Source of the DNA: Allolobophora icterica
Lineage: Eukaryota > Annelida > Clitellata > Crassiclitellata > Lumbricidae
Assembly (NCBI GenBank): GCA_963556255.1
Contig: OY744608.1
Span: 8,063,523-8,127,522 of the forward strand
Direction: 5' to 3'
DNA: 64,000 bases
The position numbers and the translations under genes were made by a program. Below the pieces are notes generated by a model. The model was not told where the DNA came from, made no database searches, and was given only the letters and a program-made list of their open reading frames with translations. Shown here piece after piece: positions 45,566-57,416 of the stretch. Every line of letters starts with the position of its first letter. The stretch's first letter is position 1.

Positions 45566-45990
45566 CTCTCAGTAGCTTTCGTTGTTTAGGAAAATCCTAT
45601 TGCTCCCAGGATCGTTGACACGACCTTACCCACCTTGCTGAACACTACGCAATGTTTCACAAACCTATACAAACGTCCCACATGGCAGATATATAATTTT
45701 AAGTAGGACTGTTTTAAAGGTGTTTAAATAGACATTGACGCGTACTGTAAAATTAGCGATTTAACGTTGATGATAGTATCCAGTTCTTCACCAACATTTC
45801 TTACGACATACCTACATACACATATACATAATACATACATACATATATACATACATACATAAATACATACATACATAAATACATACATAAATACATACAT
45901 ACATAAATAAATACATAGCACATACATACATGCATACATATGTGCATACACACATGCATTCATACCTGCACACACGTACATACATGTATA
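45566..45990 (+). repeat. Unit U3 fragment and (CATA)n
   Basis: 45590-45800 matches 37690-37900. 45810-45985 is ACATACAT. Confidence 0.8.
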
Positions 45991-46782
45991 CACGGTGAGT
46001 CATAAAAAAACGTGTCCCTACATATTTTGCTATAACTTCTTCAGATATAAGTTTATGTCAAAGAAATTTAAAGTAAAGGTAGAGGAGTTATTAGAGAGCA
46101 TTAAGAAATTTAAAGTTTAAGTTCAAATTGACATCCTTGGGCATCCACGCATGCGCAAAGACGCATACACCGCTGCTTGACTGACTTCAATGATGCGCTG
46201 ATCCAATTCGTCCCATTCCTCTAAAACTCGATGACGCAACTCGTTGACATCATGTATTCGATATCTGTGCACCTTTTCTTGCACGACACTCCATATTTTA
46301 TACCCTACCGGATTTAAATCAGGTATGTTAGGTAGCCACAAAGTAGGCGGAATGAAATCAGGTGTTTCAGTTTGCAGTAACTCAAAAGTCTCATTGTCAA
46401 CCGTTCTGGCCGTTAGCGGGCGGCCTCTACCTGGTCGACGATAAAAAAAGGTCCATTTTTTTATCGATCTTCGAAAGGAGAACATTAAATCTACCATGAA
46501 TCAACCCTTTGTCTGAAAATTCCTTTAAAAAACGTTTCGCACCGTAATTTTTTTTCTTTTGGGGTTATGAAATGTTTATCTTCCTCGGTAAACACCATTT
46601 TTCCGAGGGTTGTCGTGACATAATAATAGTTTAGGCGGGTTCAGCCTTTTATAACAAATAATTTATTTAGCACTTAGCTGGACTATCAAGCTTCATTATT
46701 ATGAAGTTTCATTAAAATTGATGGTTATATGCATGAATTATTTTAAGTTATGTAGGGAAACGTTTTTTAATGACTCACCGTG
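45991..46782 (-). mobile_element. Tc1/mariner-superfamily element, internally deleted
   Basis: Inverted ends CACGGTGAGTCAT followed by AAAAAACGT.TCCCTACATA on both sides (about 33 bp), flanked by TA. It is inserted in CATA/TATA microsatellite. 792 bp against about 1.3 kb for an autonomous copy. Confidence 0.9.
46123..46497 (-). pseudogene. Mariner-type transposase, C-terminal part
   Basis: An open frame of 125 codons with ETPDFIPPTLW, PDLNPVGYKIW and VNELRHRVLEEW segments, the C-terminal third of a DDE_3-type transposase. The position that is Asp in the related copy at 18000 (NPVDY) is Gly here (NPVGY), which would remove the third catalytic acid. The N-terminal residues come from elsewhere in the deleted element. 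Non-functional. Confidence 0.8.
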
Positions 46783-47111
46783 TATATACATGCAAGCATG
46801 CATACTTATGCACACATACAGGAAGGAAGGAAGGAAGGAAGGAAGGAAGGAAGGAAGGAAGGAAGGAAGGAAGGAAGGAAGGAAGGAAGGAAGGAATGAA
46901 GGAAGGAAGGAAGGAAGGAAGGAAGGAAGGAAGGAAGGAAGGAAGGAAGGAAGGAAGGGAGGGAGGGAGGGAGGGAGGGAGGGAGGAAGGAAGGAAGGAA
47001 GGAAGGAAGGAAGGAAGGAAGGAAGGAAGGAAGGGAGGGAGGGAGGGAGGGAGGGAGGGAGGGAGGGAGGGAGGGAGGGAGGGAGGGAGGGAGGGAGGGA
47101 GGGAGGGAGGG
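46783..47111. repeat. (GGAA)n and (GGGA)n purine array
   Basis: About 290 bases of pure purine on the + strand from 46819. Blocks run GGAA, GGGA, GGAA, GGGA. It corresponds to a tract of only about 50 bases at 33836. Confidence 0.97.
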
Positions 47112-48619
47112 TTACCATTGGGTTACCAGGGCCGACGACGTCGACATTATCATACCATTACGTAATTCTGTAAATCCTCACGTAGTATCTACGTGTTTGT
47201 TAAGTAGTTCCTGCGTAAGTTACAGTTTAACAACGTTCTGTTATGACAAGTACGAGCAGCTTTACCCCCACTTCCCTCCCCCGCCCCACTTTTAGCCAGA
47301 GTGCAGAAGTCGCCAAAGTCAACCGCCGGTTGAAATGACGCCAATAGATTAGCAACATTTGATGGCATAAATAACCGTTGACGTCGAAAGAAAAAATATT
47401 TGTACGATTCTATCAGAAAACACCCGCCTGTTGATTAGTTACTGTTCCATGGCAAAGCTGATTAGCGTCACACTCCTCCTTTTTCCGGGCTTTGGACTGG
47501 CTCCACCAGGAATGAGCAATGGTGGAGTTATCCATCTGTTCGATCCAGAGTTTAACGTTAGTTCTCACCGTTCGTTTGCCATTTTAAACAGCATTAGATA
47601 CGCCTGTTGAACCCGGTTTAGACAATATAATGGGTTGGTTAAGAACGTTTTAACGGTGTACAAACAAACAACATCCTAAAATCTGCAAAACATTTTCCAT
47701 TGGCTTTTATAGAAGAGGGCGTAGTAGTAATAATCAACAGTGTTTAACGGCATCTTTTTATTGTTTGGGGTCGTTCCGTGTGCTCAGCTTTTAAGGTCAC
47801 TAAACACGAATTCTATGTCTACAGGATATGTACTGTGTGGGGCGTGGTGGCTCAGTGGTAAGTTCGGCACCTTGTGACCGGAGGGTTGCAGGTTCGAATC
47901 CCACTCTAGTCGCTGGGTATGGACCTTGGGCAAGTTCTTCACTCACAATTGCTCCGTGGCGCTTTGGCGTGAAAATTCCGGCACAGTATCAAATGCTGTA
48001 GTCGGGAGCGCCTCTGAGTAGTAGTTGACTTCGTGAGGCGCTATAGAAATATCTGGAATAAATAAAATACTGGTTGAGGTGTAGATGTTTAACGACATCT
48101 CATGGCTTCCAGGGCCGTTCACGACGACCTTACGTTAACCCCTATCTAGCGGGTATATGTATTGACCCCGTGCTACCGACTGGTAGTTTCTGTTTAACGA
48201 AAGTGTGCGATAACTAAGGAAATTAGCGTTGCCCTCCTCCTTTTCCACGCTTCGGATTGGCACCCTCCAAAAACGGTGGTGGTTTAGTTGAGCCGCCGAT
48301 TGAAAGCGATTAACAAATACGTGGTCTACTTGAACACCACTAAATCGCTTTCATCTAACGCTATAAATATGTCAAGCATTTAAACGCGTTTCAGTTGAAC
48401 TTCTTAATGATTTCCTCAGATATTTTTGTCTGTTCGATAAGACACCGCTAACGGTACTGTTGATAACCAATTAAGTTAATTGCTGTTCAACGACGCTCTG
48501 CCATCGCAAAAATAAGTAGCATCGCTCTCCTTCTTTATCCAGGCTTCAGTCTGGTACCGCCTGAAAAAGGCAGTGCCATGGTATGGTTGAGCGATCGACT
48601 AAATGCGTTTAACAATTTA
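47112..48619 (+). repeat. Higher-order unit U1, copy d
   Basis: Collinear with 33890-35160, with a SINE inserted at 47831. Confidence 0.85.
47831..48069 (+). mobile_element. tRNA-derived CORE-like SINE (family S2)
   Basis: A box TGGCTCAGTGGTAAG, B box GGTTCGAATCCC, central 'GGACCTTGGGCAAGTTCTTC' resembling the CORE/MIR-type domain, and a 3' part 'GTAGTCGGGAGCGCCTCTGA' then 'GAGGCGCTATAGAAAT' and AATAAATAAAA. Three U1 copies (30207, 34588, 42987) read straight through as empty sites. Confidence 0.9.
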
Positions 48620-48912
<293 letters not shown>

Positions 48913-48947
48913 ATTAGTATTATTATCATTAGTATTATTATTATTAT

Positions 48948-49037
<90 letters not shown>

Positions 49038-49139
49038 ACTACTACTGCTGCTACTACTACTACTACTGCTACTACTACTGCTACTACTACTACTACTAAT
49101 ACTATTACTACTACTAATACTACTACTGCCACTTAAACA
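48913..49139. repeat. (ACT)n microsatellite
   Basis: About 55 ACT units with occasional GCT, continuing from the ATT array. The Ile/Thr/Leu homopolymeric frame is an artefact. Confidence 0.97.
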
Positions 49140-49326
49140 TCACTAAATCGACTTCATCCGATTATATGTATTTGTCAAGCGTAGGTGTTCTTTACTTATT
49201 AAACTACTTGGTTAACAATCTTGTAAATTGTAGCGAGCCATACGGACGATAAAACTGTTCAAAACAATTTTTCATGTCGACTTCAACGATTTTTTTTTGC
49301 TATAATGTACAATAATTATTTATATG

Positions 49327-49327
49327 C

Positions 49328-49400
<73 letters not shown>

Positions 49401-49437
49401 TCTCTCCTCTCTGTGTATATATATATATATCTGATCT
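49327..49437. repeat. (TA)n microsatellite
   Basis: About 70 bases of TA, a CTCTCCTCTCTG interruption, then more TA. Confidence 0.97.
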
Positions 49438-49884
49438 ATTGGCTTGACTGTTGATAATCAATTATATGCGATTAAGGAAGGCTCCGTAATATATAGTGTC
49501 GGATGAAAGCGTTTCACTGGTGTTTAAGTAGATGTCGAATTATACCTTTTGATCATGGAGCATCTTTGGTCCTCGTCGCTCTTGGCAGACTCAACACGTG
49601 ACTGGTTCACTCAACAGGAAGTGATATTAATTTGTAGTTTTCAGGAAAACGCAGTCAACGCTACAATCAATCATGTTCTTGCAAGTATAGTTTTAGTATC
49701 CAACTTCACTGCCATCTACAAACGCGCTAGTTCTCTTCTGTGATGTGTCTCTGTATAGCTCCAATGTCAGCCTGCTTAAATCTGCTCCAATCTGTGTTCG
49801 ATCTGCTTATCGATGGACAGTTCTTAGAAATCCTGAGGGCAGTTACTAGAATCTTCTAGGTGATTCCAGAATTATTGGAGCCTA

Positions 49885-50030
49885 ATTAACATAGCCGTAT
49901 ACTCTGGGGAGGGGGCAGCCGGGGCACGTGCCCACCAAGAATTGAGATGGACTGTACACCCAATGCAATAAGTGCAGAATGAATAACCAAATGCCCCCAT
50001 ATTTGGACAAATTTACGCCAGTGCTTATTA
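49885..50030. mobile_element. Small GC-marked insertion in U2
   Basis: Relative to 44365-44385 about 145 bases are extra, starting with 'GGGGAGGGGGCAGCCGGGGC' and ending 'CGCCAGTGCTTATTAA'. Type uncertain. Confidence 0.5.
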
Positions 50031-50118
50031 ATATCGTTCATTGCCATAGCATAATTGTCTCTTTTCTCTTCATGTCTGCAATGCGTTGATCACAAATGAC
50101 ATCTATACCCGCGGAAGC

Positions 50119-50574
50119 CAATTTTGTTGGGCTTCTTTTTGGGTTATATACTTGTTTTATATACTGTAAGCCTTATTAGTTAAGCGTTATTAGTTAGACT
50201 TAGTTAAGACCTAAAAAGTACCCATGCAGTTTACATATAACTCATGTATCCGATATTGGATCTTTTCAGCTGCCATCATTTAATTTGCAATAGAAATAGC
50301 AGCGCTTCCCTGGATAGCGGGACTTCCGTCCCTTTAGGGTTACCCTTTGCTATTCGCGACTAATAACCTACTAAGTATACTGTATGTTAAATTTATATGG
50401 CAATACGTGATATGAAATTGTCTATTTTTACTAAAGGCTACTAAGTGCTTTCACTGTTAAATTGTTTCATACCAATGTGTTATTGTACTAGGCACATCAC
50501 GTCTATCGGATGCTCATAACATACTGTAATTGTCGTGAATATCAATAAAGATTGATTGATTGATTGATTGATTG
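50119..50574 (+). mobile_element. LINE 3'-UTR fragment with (GATT)n tail
   Basis: Absent from the paralogous site (44448-44465). It ends 'AATATCAATAAAGATTGATTG' style, with a polyA-signal-like AATAAA followed by about four GATT units. No coding part is retained. Confidence 0.7.
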
Positions 50575-51235
50575 AATAATAGAAGAGGGCAGAAAGTCCT
50601 AGAAAGTTCCAGAAACTGGTCTTTCTGCGACATCTATCTATTGGCCTCTGACATACCCGCGTGCTACCTTAACCAAGACGGCTACTTTCTTGCATAACTG
50701 GTTATACAACACAGAACGTTCATAATACTGTAGTAATAATGCTGTAGTAGTGTAGTAGACATTTATAGGTCCGACGTCGAGCTTGCCTTCTTGGCGATAA
50801 GTGGAGTTGGATACTAAAACTACTTGCAATGTACATCTAAGTTAACTGCGGTTTGACAATTATTATAGCGTCTTATGGATACGTTTTAGAGGTGTCGAAG
50901 TAGAGTTCACGGATGGATGATGTATCGAGAGTTTAACGACATCTTATGGCAACAAGGGCTGTTGACGTGAACGGAAAATTATTTTAGCATAGGCCTAATA
51001 GGCCTACAGCTCGGTTAAGCAGAGTTGACCATTTAATAATTAGCTCTTATGCCTAACTATTTAGCGAAAGCTTATCGCTGTCAGAGCCGTTGACGCTGAG
51101 CTTTAAATGAATGATTTCTTATCTAGTACAATGGATTCTAACAGCTGAACGACGACGTCTTATGGCATCAAAGACCGTTGACGTCGATATGAATTTTTTA
51201 CAGGTTTCACTGTAACCTCGACAGAATAGAATTAA

Positions 51236-51622
<387 letters not shown>

Positions 51623-52080
51623 CAACAGTTTGACGACATCTTGTTGCCGTTGACGTCGATAGCAAGCAATGTTAAACAGTTTCAATGCGGTAAATCTATG
51701 TAAGCGATTGATACAATTGTAGTAGGAGGAATGGTCCAACAGTTTAACGACATCTTATGGCATCAAAGGCCGTTGACTTAGTAGGTTGATAACAAGCAAT
51801 GTTGTACAGCTTTCACAGCGAGTAGTTTTCATTGTTCAGCGACATCTCGCGGCTTCCAGAGAATTTGACGTTGACCTTATTATTTTTATGTCACGGGTCT
51901 GTTACGATGCTTATTCAACTCGCGTTCTGTGAATATATAACGTTAGTCTAAAGCGTTTTAAAGGTGTCCAAATGAGCACAGTACATTATTCAATATTTTA
52001 ACGGCATCCTGTGGCTGCTAGAGCTGTTGACGACGACTTATCTTATCTATTTGGGTGTGGCTGCTTACCGTATGGGGTGC
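51623..52080 (+). repeat. Modules A and C
   Basis: A modules 'GTTTAACGACATCTTATGGC' at about 51740 and variants at 51635, 51835 and 51990; a C module at 51945-51970. No gene. Confidence 0.75.
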
Positions 52081-52365
52081 GCGATAGTGTAGTGGTTAGC
52101 GCGCTGGACTGTCAATCGAAAGGTCGGGTTCAATCTCCGCCAGGAAAGGAACCTGATTCGAGATTTCTACTCCATCTGCACCCCTAGCCAACTCAACTAT
52201 AACGAGTACACTGACCGTACACTGTCAGTAGGAAGATGAGACGGCGAGGGTTAGGACTGACCACCGCCCTCAAATGCCGAGGCTAAGAAAATGAAGTCGC
52301 TAACACTTCATACTCATGGATGCCTCAAGGCTAGCTTAAGGTACTGATGCTCTTCTACTTCGCTG
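52081..52365 (+). mobile_element. tRNA-Asp-like SINE (family S1)
   Basis: 'GCGATAGTGTAGTGGTTAGC' (A box), anticodon region CTGTCAA, a B-box region with one base lost, then the body as at 16496. Confidence 0.85.
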
Positions 52366-52544
52366 TGAAAAGACGATCTGGTAACTGCACTGTGCATCGT
52401 TTGACAAATATATATCGCCGATAAAACCCGTTTTTAAAGGTGTCTAGGTAGACAACCTAATGAAATGCTTTTCATAATAGCTTGTGAATATATATTTGTT
52501 GTTCGTCAATAGTTTAAAGACTTTCATTACGAATACAGTTTCCT
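52366..52544 (+). repeat. C-module sequence
   Basis: 'CGTTTTTAAAGGTGTCTAGG' at about 52428; no gene. Confidence 0.55.
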
Positions 52545-52785
52545 TTATAAAAAAATTAATGTTGTATAAATGATGCAACTAACGTTAGCTCTATAGACGG
52601 ACGAAGCCCCAACGAAATCACTGATCTTCTACTGTCAACCTGTTCTGGGTACGTTTTCCTTCACGTTTCGCCAACAAAACTACCTAATCACTAATAAAAC
52701 ACTGGATGAGTCTTTGGTGGACTGTATTTCAGTCCCGTGGTCCACTACGAGGTTTAGCGAGTGTTCCTTCTCTATCGCTATAGAC

Positions 52786-53128
52786 CAGCGGTTCTCAACC
52801 TGTGGTCCGCGGACCACTGGTGGTCCGCCGCCATCTGCTTGGTGGTCCGCCAGCAAGGCCTACAGTTTATATTTTTTTTCAATTAAAAACATGCAAATAG
52901 ACAAATTTTGTCAATTTTTTCAATTTTTATTTAAACATTTATTAAAATTAATACTAATTAATAAGTAAAATACTTTATCTTATCAAATTTATTATTTTAT
53001 ACTATAATTTTATATAAATTTAGAATTTTATATGGTCGCATATGAGCGCCAGTGGCACAATTTTTAGTGGTGCTCCGCGACAGAGACACACAATTGGTCC
53101 TTGAGTCTCAAAAGGCTGAGAACCGCTG
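52786..53128. mobile_element. hAT-type non-autonomous element
   Basis: Ends CAGCGGTTCTCAACC and (inverted) CAGCGGTTCTCAGCC, with a perfect 8-bp target duplication CTATAGAC (52778-52785 and 53129-53136). The other U3 copy has a single CTATAGAC at 35763-35770. 343 bp, AT-rich core, no ORF. Confidence 0.95.
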
Positions 53129-53248
53129 CTATAGACCCACTGCGCGTAACAGTGTTCCCGACTGTGTTAAGAATTCACCATCTCTAGAGATATTCAATTT
53201 ACGGCTCAAGATAGGCCCTATATCTTGTTAACTTGTCACAACTTGTCA

Positions 53249-53577
53249 CAATGGTTCCCAACTTTTTCAGAGCAAGGCACCCTTACTAAAAGTCATCCAG
53301 TCAACGGCACCTGGCCTTAATTTAATTTAATTTAATTTTCTCCCATTTAGACCTAATTCTTTATTTTAATGACGAGCAACGTTCATTGTTTTCAACTGCA
53401 GTTTGGCGACTGTTTCTACAGTACTGTAAGTTTTAAAATAGTTATAGGCCTACGTCAGTTGCCATATTCCGTAGTTTTTCATATATTTTCACTATTTCTG
53501 CCACCCTGCCGCGGAACCCCTATAGAGCAGTTTCACGGCACCACTGGGTGCCGCGGCATCCAGGTTGGGAAACATGG
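53249..53577. mobile_element. hAT-like MITE (family M2), second copy
   Basis: Same element and position as 35866-36193. The left flank has an additional tandem ACTTGTCACA. Confidence 0.75.
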
Positions 53578-54264
53578 ACTTATCATATGACTATCGTTAA
53601 TTTCTGAACGCAACGAGTGAGACGTAGGCATATATCCAGACTTAAGACCTTCTCAGAGATAATGACGTATGAATTAAGTAGTGAGGATTTAATTAACTCC
53701 AAGACGTTTACATATGAATGACCAAAATATGAATTATTATTTGCATATTCATAAGCAAAACCGGCGCGGAATGGACGACGCTATGGATCGGAGAGCGTCA
53801 GCAGCAGTAGCATCAGACTATCAGTCAGTCCAGCATCAAGCGCTGATGGTCGCCAGACAAGAGCCCCATACATTCACACATCATCACCGTTATTCGCCAT
53901 GATATGCGCTTCAATATTCCACAGAAGAACCACAACGTACGCTCTATGCCAACTGCATGTACGCTCTATCGACTGTATGTACGATCTGGCAATTGTATGT
54001 AATATCTGGCAATTGCATGTAAGCTCTGGCAACTGTATGTACGCTCAGTAGTTTTCATCGTTTAAGAACATCCTATTGCCCCAGGATCGTTGACGCGACC
54101 TTACCCACATTACTGAACAGCTTGCTGTACTTAGCCAATCTAACCAGAGATAACAGGGCAAATATATAGTTTTCGATAGATCGGTTTTAAAGGTGTTAAA
54201 TAGACATTGACATGCACTCTAAAATTAGCTAAATTTAGCATTAATGATGGTATCCAGTGTTCAC

Positions 54265-54660
54265 CAAAATTGATTATCGGGCCAATCACTGAGTGATGTG
54301 GTAGGTGCAACCACAGTTTCATGGTTGTTGTATGCGGCACCGGCGTGGTGGGACTACGTGGGAGCAATGGGACGTACACGTCTTCAGGCAACAATGCGAA
54401 GATTGGTCCGGTCTCGATATTTACCGGAATCCTATCTTACTTTCGAGCAACTCTGCCAGAAAGCTGATTGTAACCTTTTCTCACCCATCATAACTAACCT
54501 AACACATGTTCTGCATCAGTTATTACCTCCAGAGAGATCTGTCGTATACTCACTGCGTCCCAGGACACACAATAGAATTATACCTAATGCTGACTCTTTA
54601 ACTCGCAAAACCTTTGTTATTCGAATGTTATATGCTTAAATTAATTTTATGAACTATGTT
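54265..54660 (+). pseudogene. LINE reverse transcriptase C-terminal fragment
   Basis: From a LLYAAPAWWDYVGA motif through RLQATMRRLVR, FEQLCQKADCNLF and LHQLLPPERSVVYSLRPRTHN to FVIRMLYA and stop. This is the post-RT end common in non-LTR retrotransposons of the jockey/CR1 group. About 125 codons without a stop, 5' truncated; the start is not biological. 'TTCACCAAAAT' occurs on both sides (about 54260 and 54660) and may be the target duplication. Confidence 0.8.
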
Positions 54661-55099
54661 CACCAAAATGCGGTTAGCAGTTGATTTTGAATAAAGGATA
54701 TACTTACTTACATATACACACATAGGTATATAAAAGCATACATACATGTATGCATCCATGTACAGAAATCACACAGTTCACAAGACACATACAAAGTTAT
54801 AGAGGGAACAGTGATAGTTGGTGTTTTTCTCTGAATCTGAATCGCAATCGTAGAAAAATTCCAAAGCGCAGCTTAATTAAGAGCTAAGTAAAACCATTGG
54901 CAAAGTCATATTCAATTAGAGACACCGGGTAGAAATCGGAAAAGTTGGATAGGAATCGTAATAGTAAACTCCATATTTCTTAAGCATTGATTAAAAGCTA
55001 GGCACAGGGCACCAGCTTATTCACGAGCGCTGCGTCGAGTCAGAGGGATTGTCCAGAGATTTCAAGTGAAGATCCAAGACCGGTTGCCAGCAGACCCAG
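54661..55099 (-). repeat. SINE-like family T2, minus copy
   Basis: Reverse complement of 38490-39150 (shared 'CACAGTTCACAAGACACATA' and 'CACGAGCGCTGCGTCGA' with small differences). Confidence 0.7.
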
Positions 55100-55445
55100 A
55101 AGAGGTGACAGAGGAACTGCTAAGGTGGGCATCGCTTAACACAGATTGCAAGGCGTTGGAGGGGACAGATGAGGGTGGGTAGGAATTCTTGAAGAGGGAG
55201 ACTTTAGTATAGACTGGAAAGCCTGAGGATCGAGTGATAGCGATGGTGTAGCGGTATGGTCTGTGCCTTGTAACCGAAGGGTCGCAGGTTCGAATCTACA
55301 TCAAACCACTGAGTTGCGACCTTGGACAAATTGCTCACCTACAATTGTCCAGCGCTCGTGAGTAGGCTGGTGCCCCGCATTTGGCCTTCGAGTGTCGCTT
55401 TAGAAGTTTGGAGACTACGATTACAAGCTGTGCAATGCTAGCGAT
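55100..55445 (+). mobile_element. tRNA-derived SINE (family S2), complete head
   Basis: A box ATGGTGTAGCGGTATGG, B box GCAGGTTCGAATCTAC, central 'GACCTTGGACAAATTGCTCA' and a GTCGCTTTAGAAGTTTGG tail. Best-preserved partner of 41872-42179. Confidence 0.85.
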
Positions 55446-56080
55446 GCGAAGTAGCTATATAATTGACTTGGAATGAACTTAATACACTAAGAAAGCCTAA
55501 ACAATGTGGCGTCTCTATTCGACCCGGCGTTTATTTGCGAAGTCGGTCGGACTCTTCAAGGGAGTGTGCTGACAGGTATATTACCATGGCGTCACAGTGA
55601 TGAGACTCATTAGCGGCGTTCATGACCTTTAAAGGTCAACTATAAAGAAGTCGATCTATCTCCACTGACTGAGTGGGAGCAGGTGAAGGATGAGACGTTC
55701 TGGTTTTGGATTAGCATTCTACAAACAGAGCAGAGATTTAGAGAAAATAAAGAATGTCGAAGGTTGCCAATGATGTCAGAAGAAACAACATTCCGCTACA
55801 TTCAACATAAGACAGCTGCATACACACCTGACTGGTTACTTATGACGTACACCACGTCACTATTGTTTGTGCACGTGACGTGACGTATTGCTCTGGCACA
55901 CTGCCACCGTCAGCTGTTGGTGATATGAAGACAGGTGGTTGGTGGGCTTTTCACAGCTGCAGTCTGGTCTCTTTCTACAGAAATATATGTGACCTCTACG
56001 GCGGATAGGATCACTTGTCGCTTAATGGAACCGGCGGAGAGTGACCTTTCCCTAAGACCATGGGTATTGATAGTTGCATC
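55446..56080. other. No recognised gene
   Basis: Frames of about 65 codons at 55683 and 55935 show no recognisable domain or splice context. 56073-56080 is the hAT target. Confidence 0.4.
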
Positions 56081-56312
56081 CAGTGCTTTTTTCAGCCGGA
56101 ACGGCGTTCCGGCACCTTTTTTCAGCTACTAAAAAATTATTTATTTTAATAATAAAAACAATAATTTAGTTATTTTAATTTAATTTCAGTGTTGTGAACT
56201 GTTTTCAGTGTTTATTGAGACCCCTCCCAACCCCCAATCCAGTTTTTCTCGGATTTTACCCCTACCGTAATTGTTCAGTTCCGGAACCTATTTTGTCTAG
56301 AAAAAAGCACTG
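56081..56312. mobile_element. hAT-type MITE (family M3)
   Basis: Perfect terminal inverted repeat CAGTGCTTTTTTC and perfect 8-bp target duplication GTTGCATC (56073-56080 and 56313-56320). 232 bp, with an internal CGGAACGGCGTTCCGG palindrome. No ORF. Confidence 0.93.
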
Positions 56313-57235
56313 GTTGCATCTCAGTAATGCGTATGCCACATGATGTATTAAGGACAAGTTATGTTTTAACGCACCGGGCAGAGATAGATATTAGACAGTC
56401 TGTTATTTGCGATTTCCCGGCAAAATGATATTTTATATTTCGCGAGAAAGTGCATTAATTTTGGACAAAGCTTCCTGATTGGCTCAATGTATCGGCTTAT
56501 GGAAGATGTCAATTAGTTGATCCATTCCCGGCAAGTGGTCATAACATGGACCTCATTGTGAACACGGCTAGGCTCAGCCACTAGAGAGAGACAGAGATAG
56601 ACAGACAGAGAACAACACAGAGAGAGGTCTCTCTCTGTCTTGTTCTCTGATAGATAGAGAGAGAGACAGAGAGAGAGACAGAGAGAGAGAGGAGAGAGAC
56701 AGCGAGAGAGCGAGAGCGAGAGAGGCATATGGTCTTTGTCTCAGCCAGGTCGCGTTTATGTTGAAGAGAGGGAGCAGGTGGTAAGTGTACTACCTGTTCT
56801 TATTGTGTGATCTGTGACTGTTTGGTAGATGTCTCGTGGCCGATCAATAGCCCAGTTTTTGTTCACTTAGTCTTGATTCATTGGCAAGTGGTTTCCCTCC
56901 TGCTGTTTATTTCGCACTCTGCCTTGTTGTGCGAAGAAGCATAAGAACTGCATCACGTCAGGTGTTTCGTCGGCTTTAACATAAACCTTATTTCCCGTTT
57001 GTATTTCGCAGTTGCTTGTTTGGATTTTGGTGTTCACTTTCTGTGTGTAATACAATAGTTTATAATACATTGCTACAACAATATAATTCAACGAACAATT
57101 CATTATGTGGTCCGTTAGAAAGTAGGTCAAAACTTATGTCTGCGCCATACATCACAGGCGTTTTGTGCCTGGAAGTCGTCTAACCGCCTCCGGCTGAGTC
57201 TGGGGGAGATCCTTACATCTTGCTTGGTAGTCGTG
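56313..57235. other. No gene; GA-rich patch
   Basis: 56580-56725 is AGAGAGACAGAG-type simple repeat. The remainder has no recognised feature. Confidence 0.55.
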
Positions 57236-57416
57236 AGTAGAACCCTGCGCCGACGTCATAGAGTCGGCGGCGGCGCGCCGGTCATTTTGGGTCGGCGGCG
57301 GCGGCGCGCCGACGAACATAAATCGGCGGCGGCGGCGTCCACGAAATGTCGGCGTCGGCGCGGCGCGGCGCGGCGCGGCGCGGCGCGGCGCGGCGCGGCG
57401 CGGCGTGCCCTAGTCG
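57236..57416. repeat. GC-rich palindromic element G, copy 1
   Basis: CGG/CGGCG repeats of roughly 80-90 percent GC in AT-rich surroundings. Contains GGCGGCGGCGGCGCGCCGAC (palindromic core GGCGCGCC), then 'AAATCGGCGGCGGCGGCG', and a (CGGCG)n run of about ten units. The ends 'TAGAACCCTGCGCCGAC' and 'GCGGCGTGCCCTA' are roughly inverted, as in a MITE. Confidence 0.75.

Larger units (their letters stand above)
49140..51235 (+). repeat. Higher-order unit U2, copy c
   Basis: Collinear with 30976 and 43736. It is expanded by (TA)n at 49327-49437 and by insertions at about 49885-50030 and 50119-50574. Confidence 0.82.
52545..54264 (+). repeat. Higher-order unit U3, copy b
   Basis: Collinear with 35535-36550 and then with 37690-37900. 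It carries a hAT insertion (52786), the shared MITE (53249) and the 20-bp minisatellite V at 53936-54045. Confidence 0.85.

Noticed and set aside
47842..47920. A true tRNA gene
   Set aside because: It is the head of a SINE with a central domain, a LINE-like tail and precise empty sites in three paralogues.
57236..57416. CpG-island promoter
   Set aside because: The sequence is a repetitive palindromic element with a second copy 1.3 kb away, and no downstream first exon is visible.
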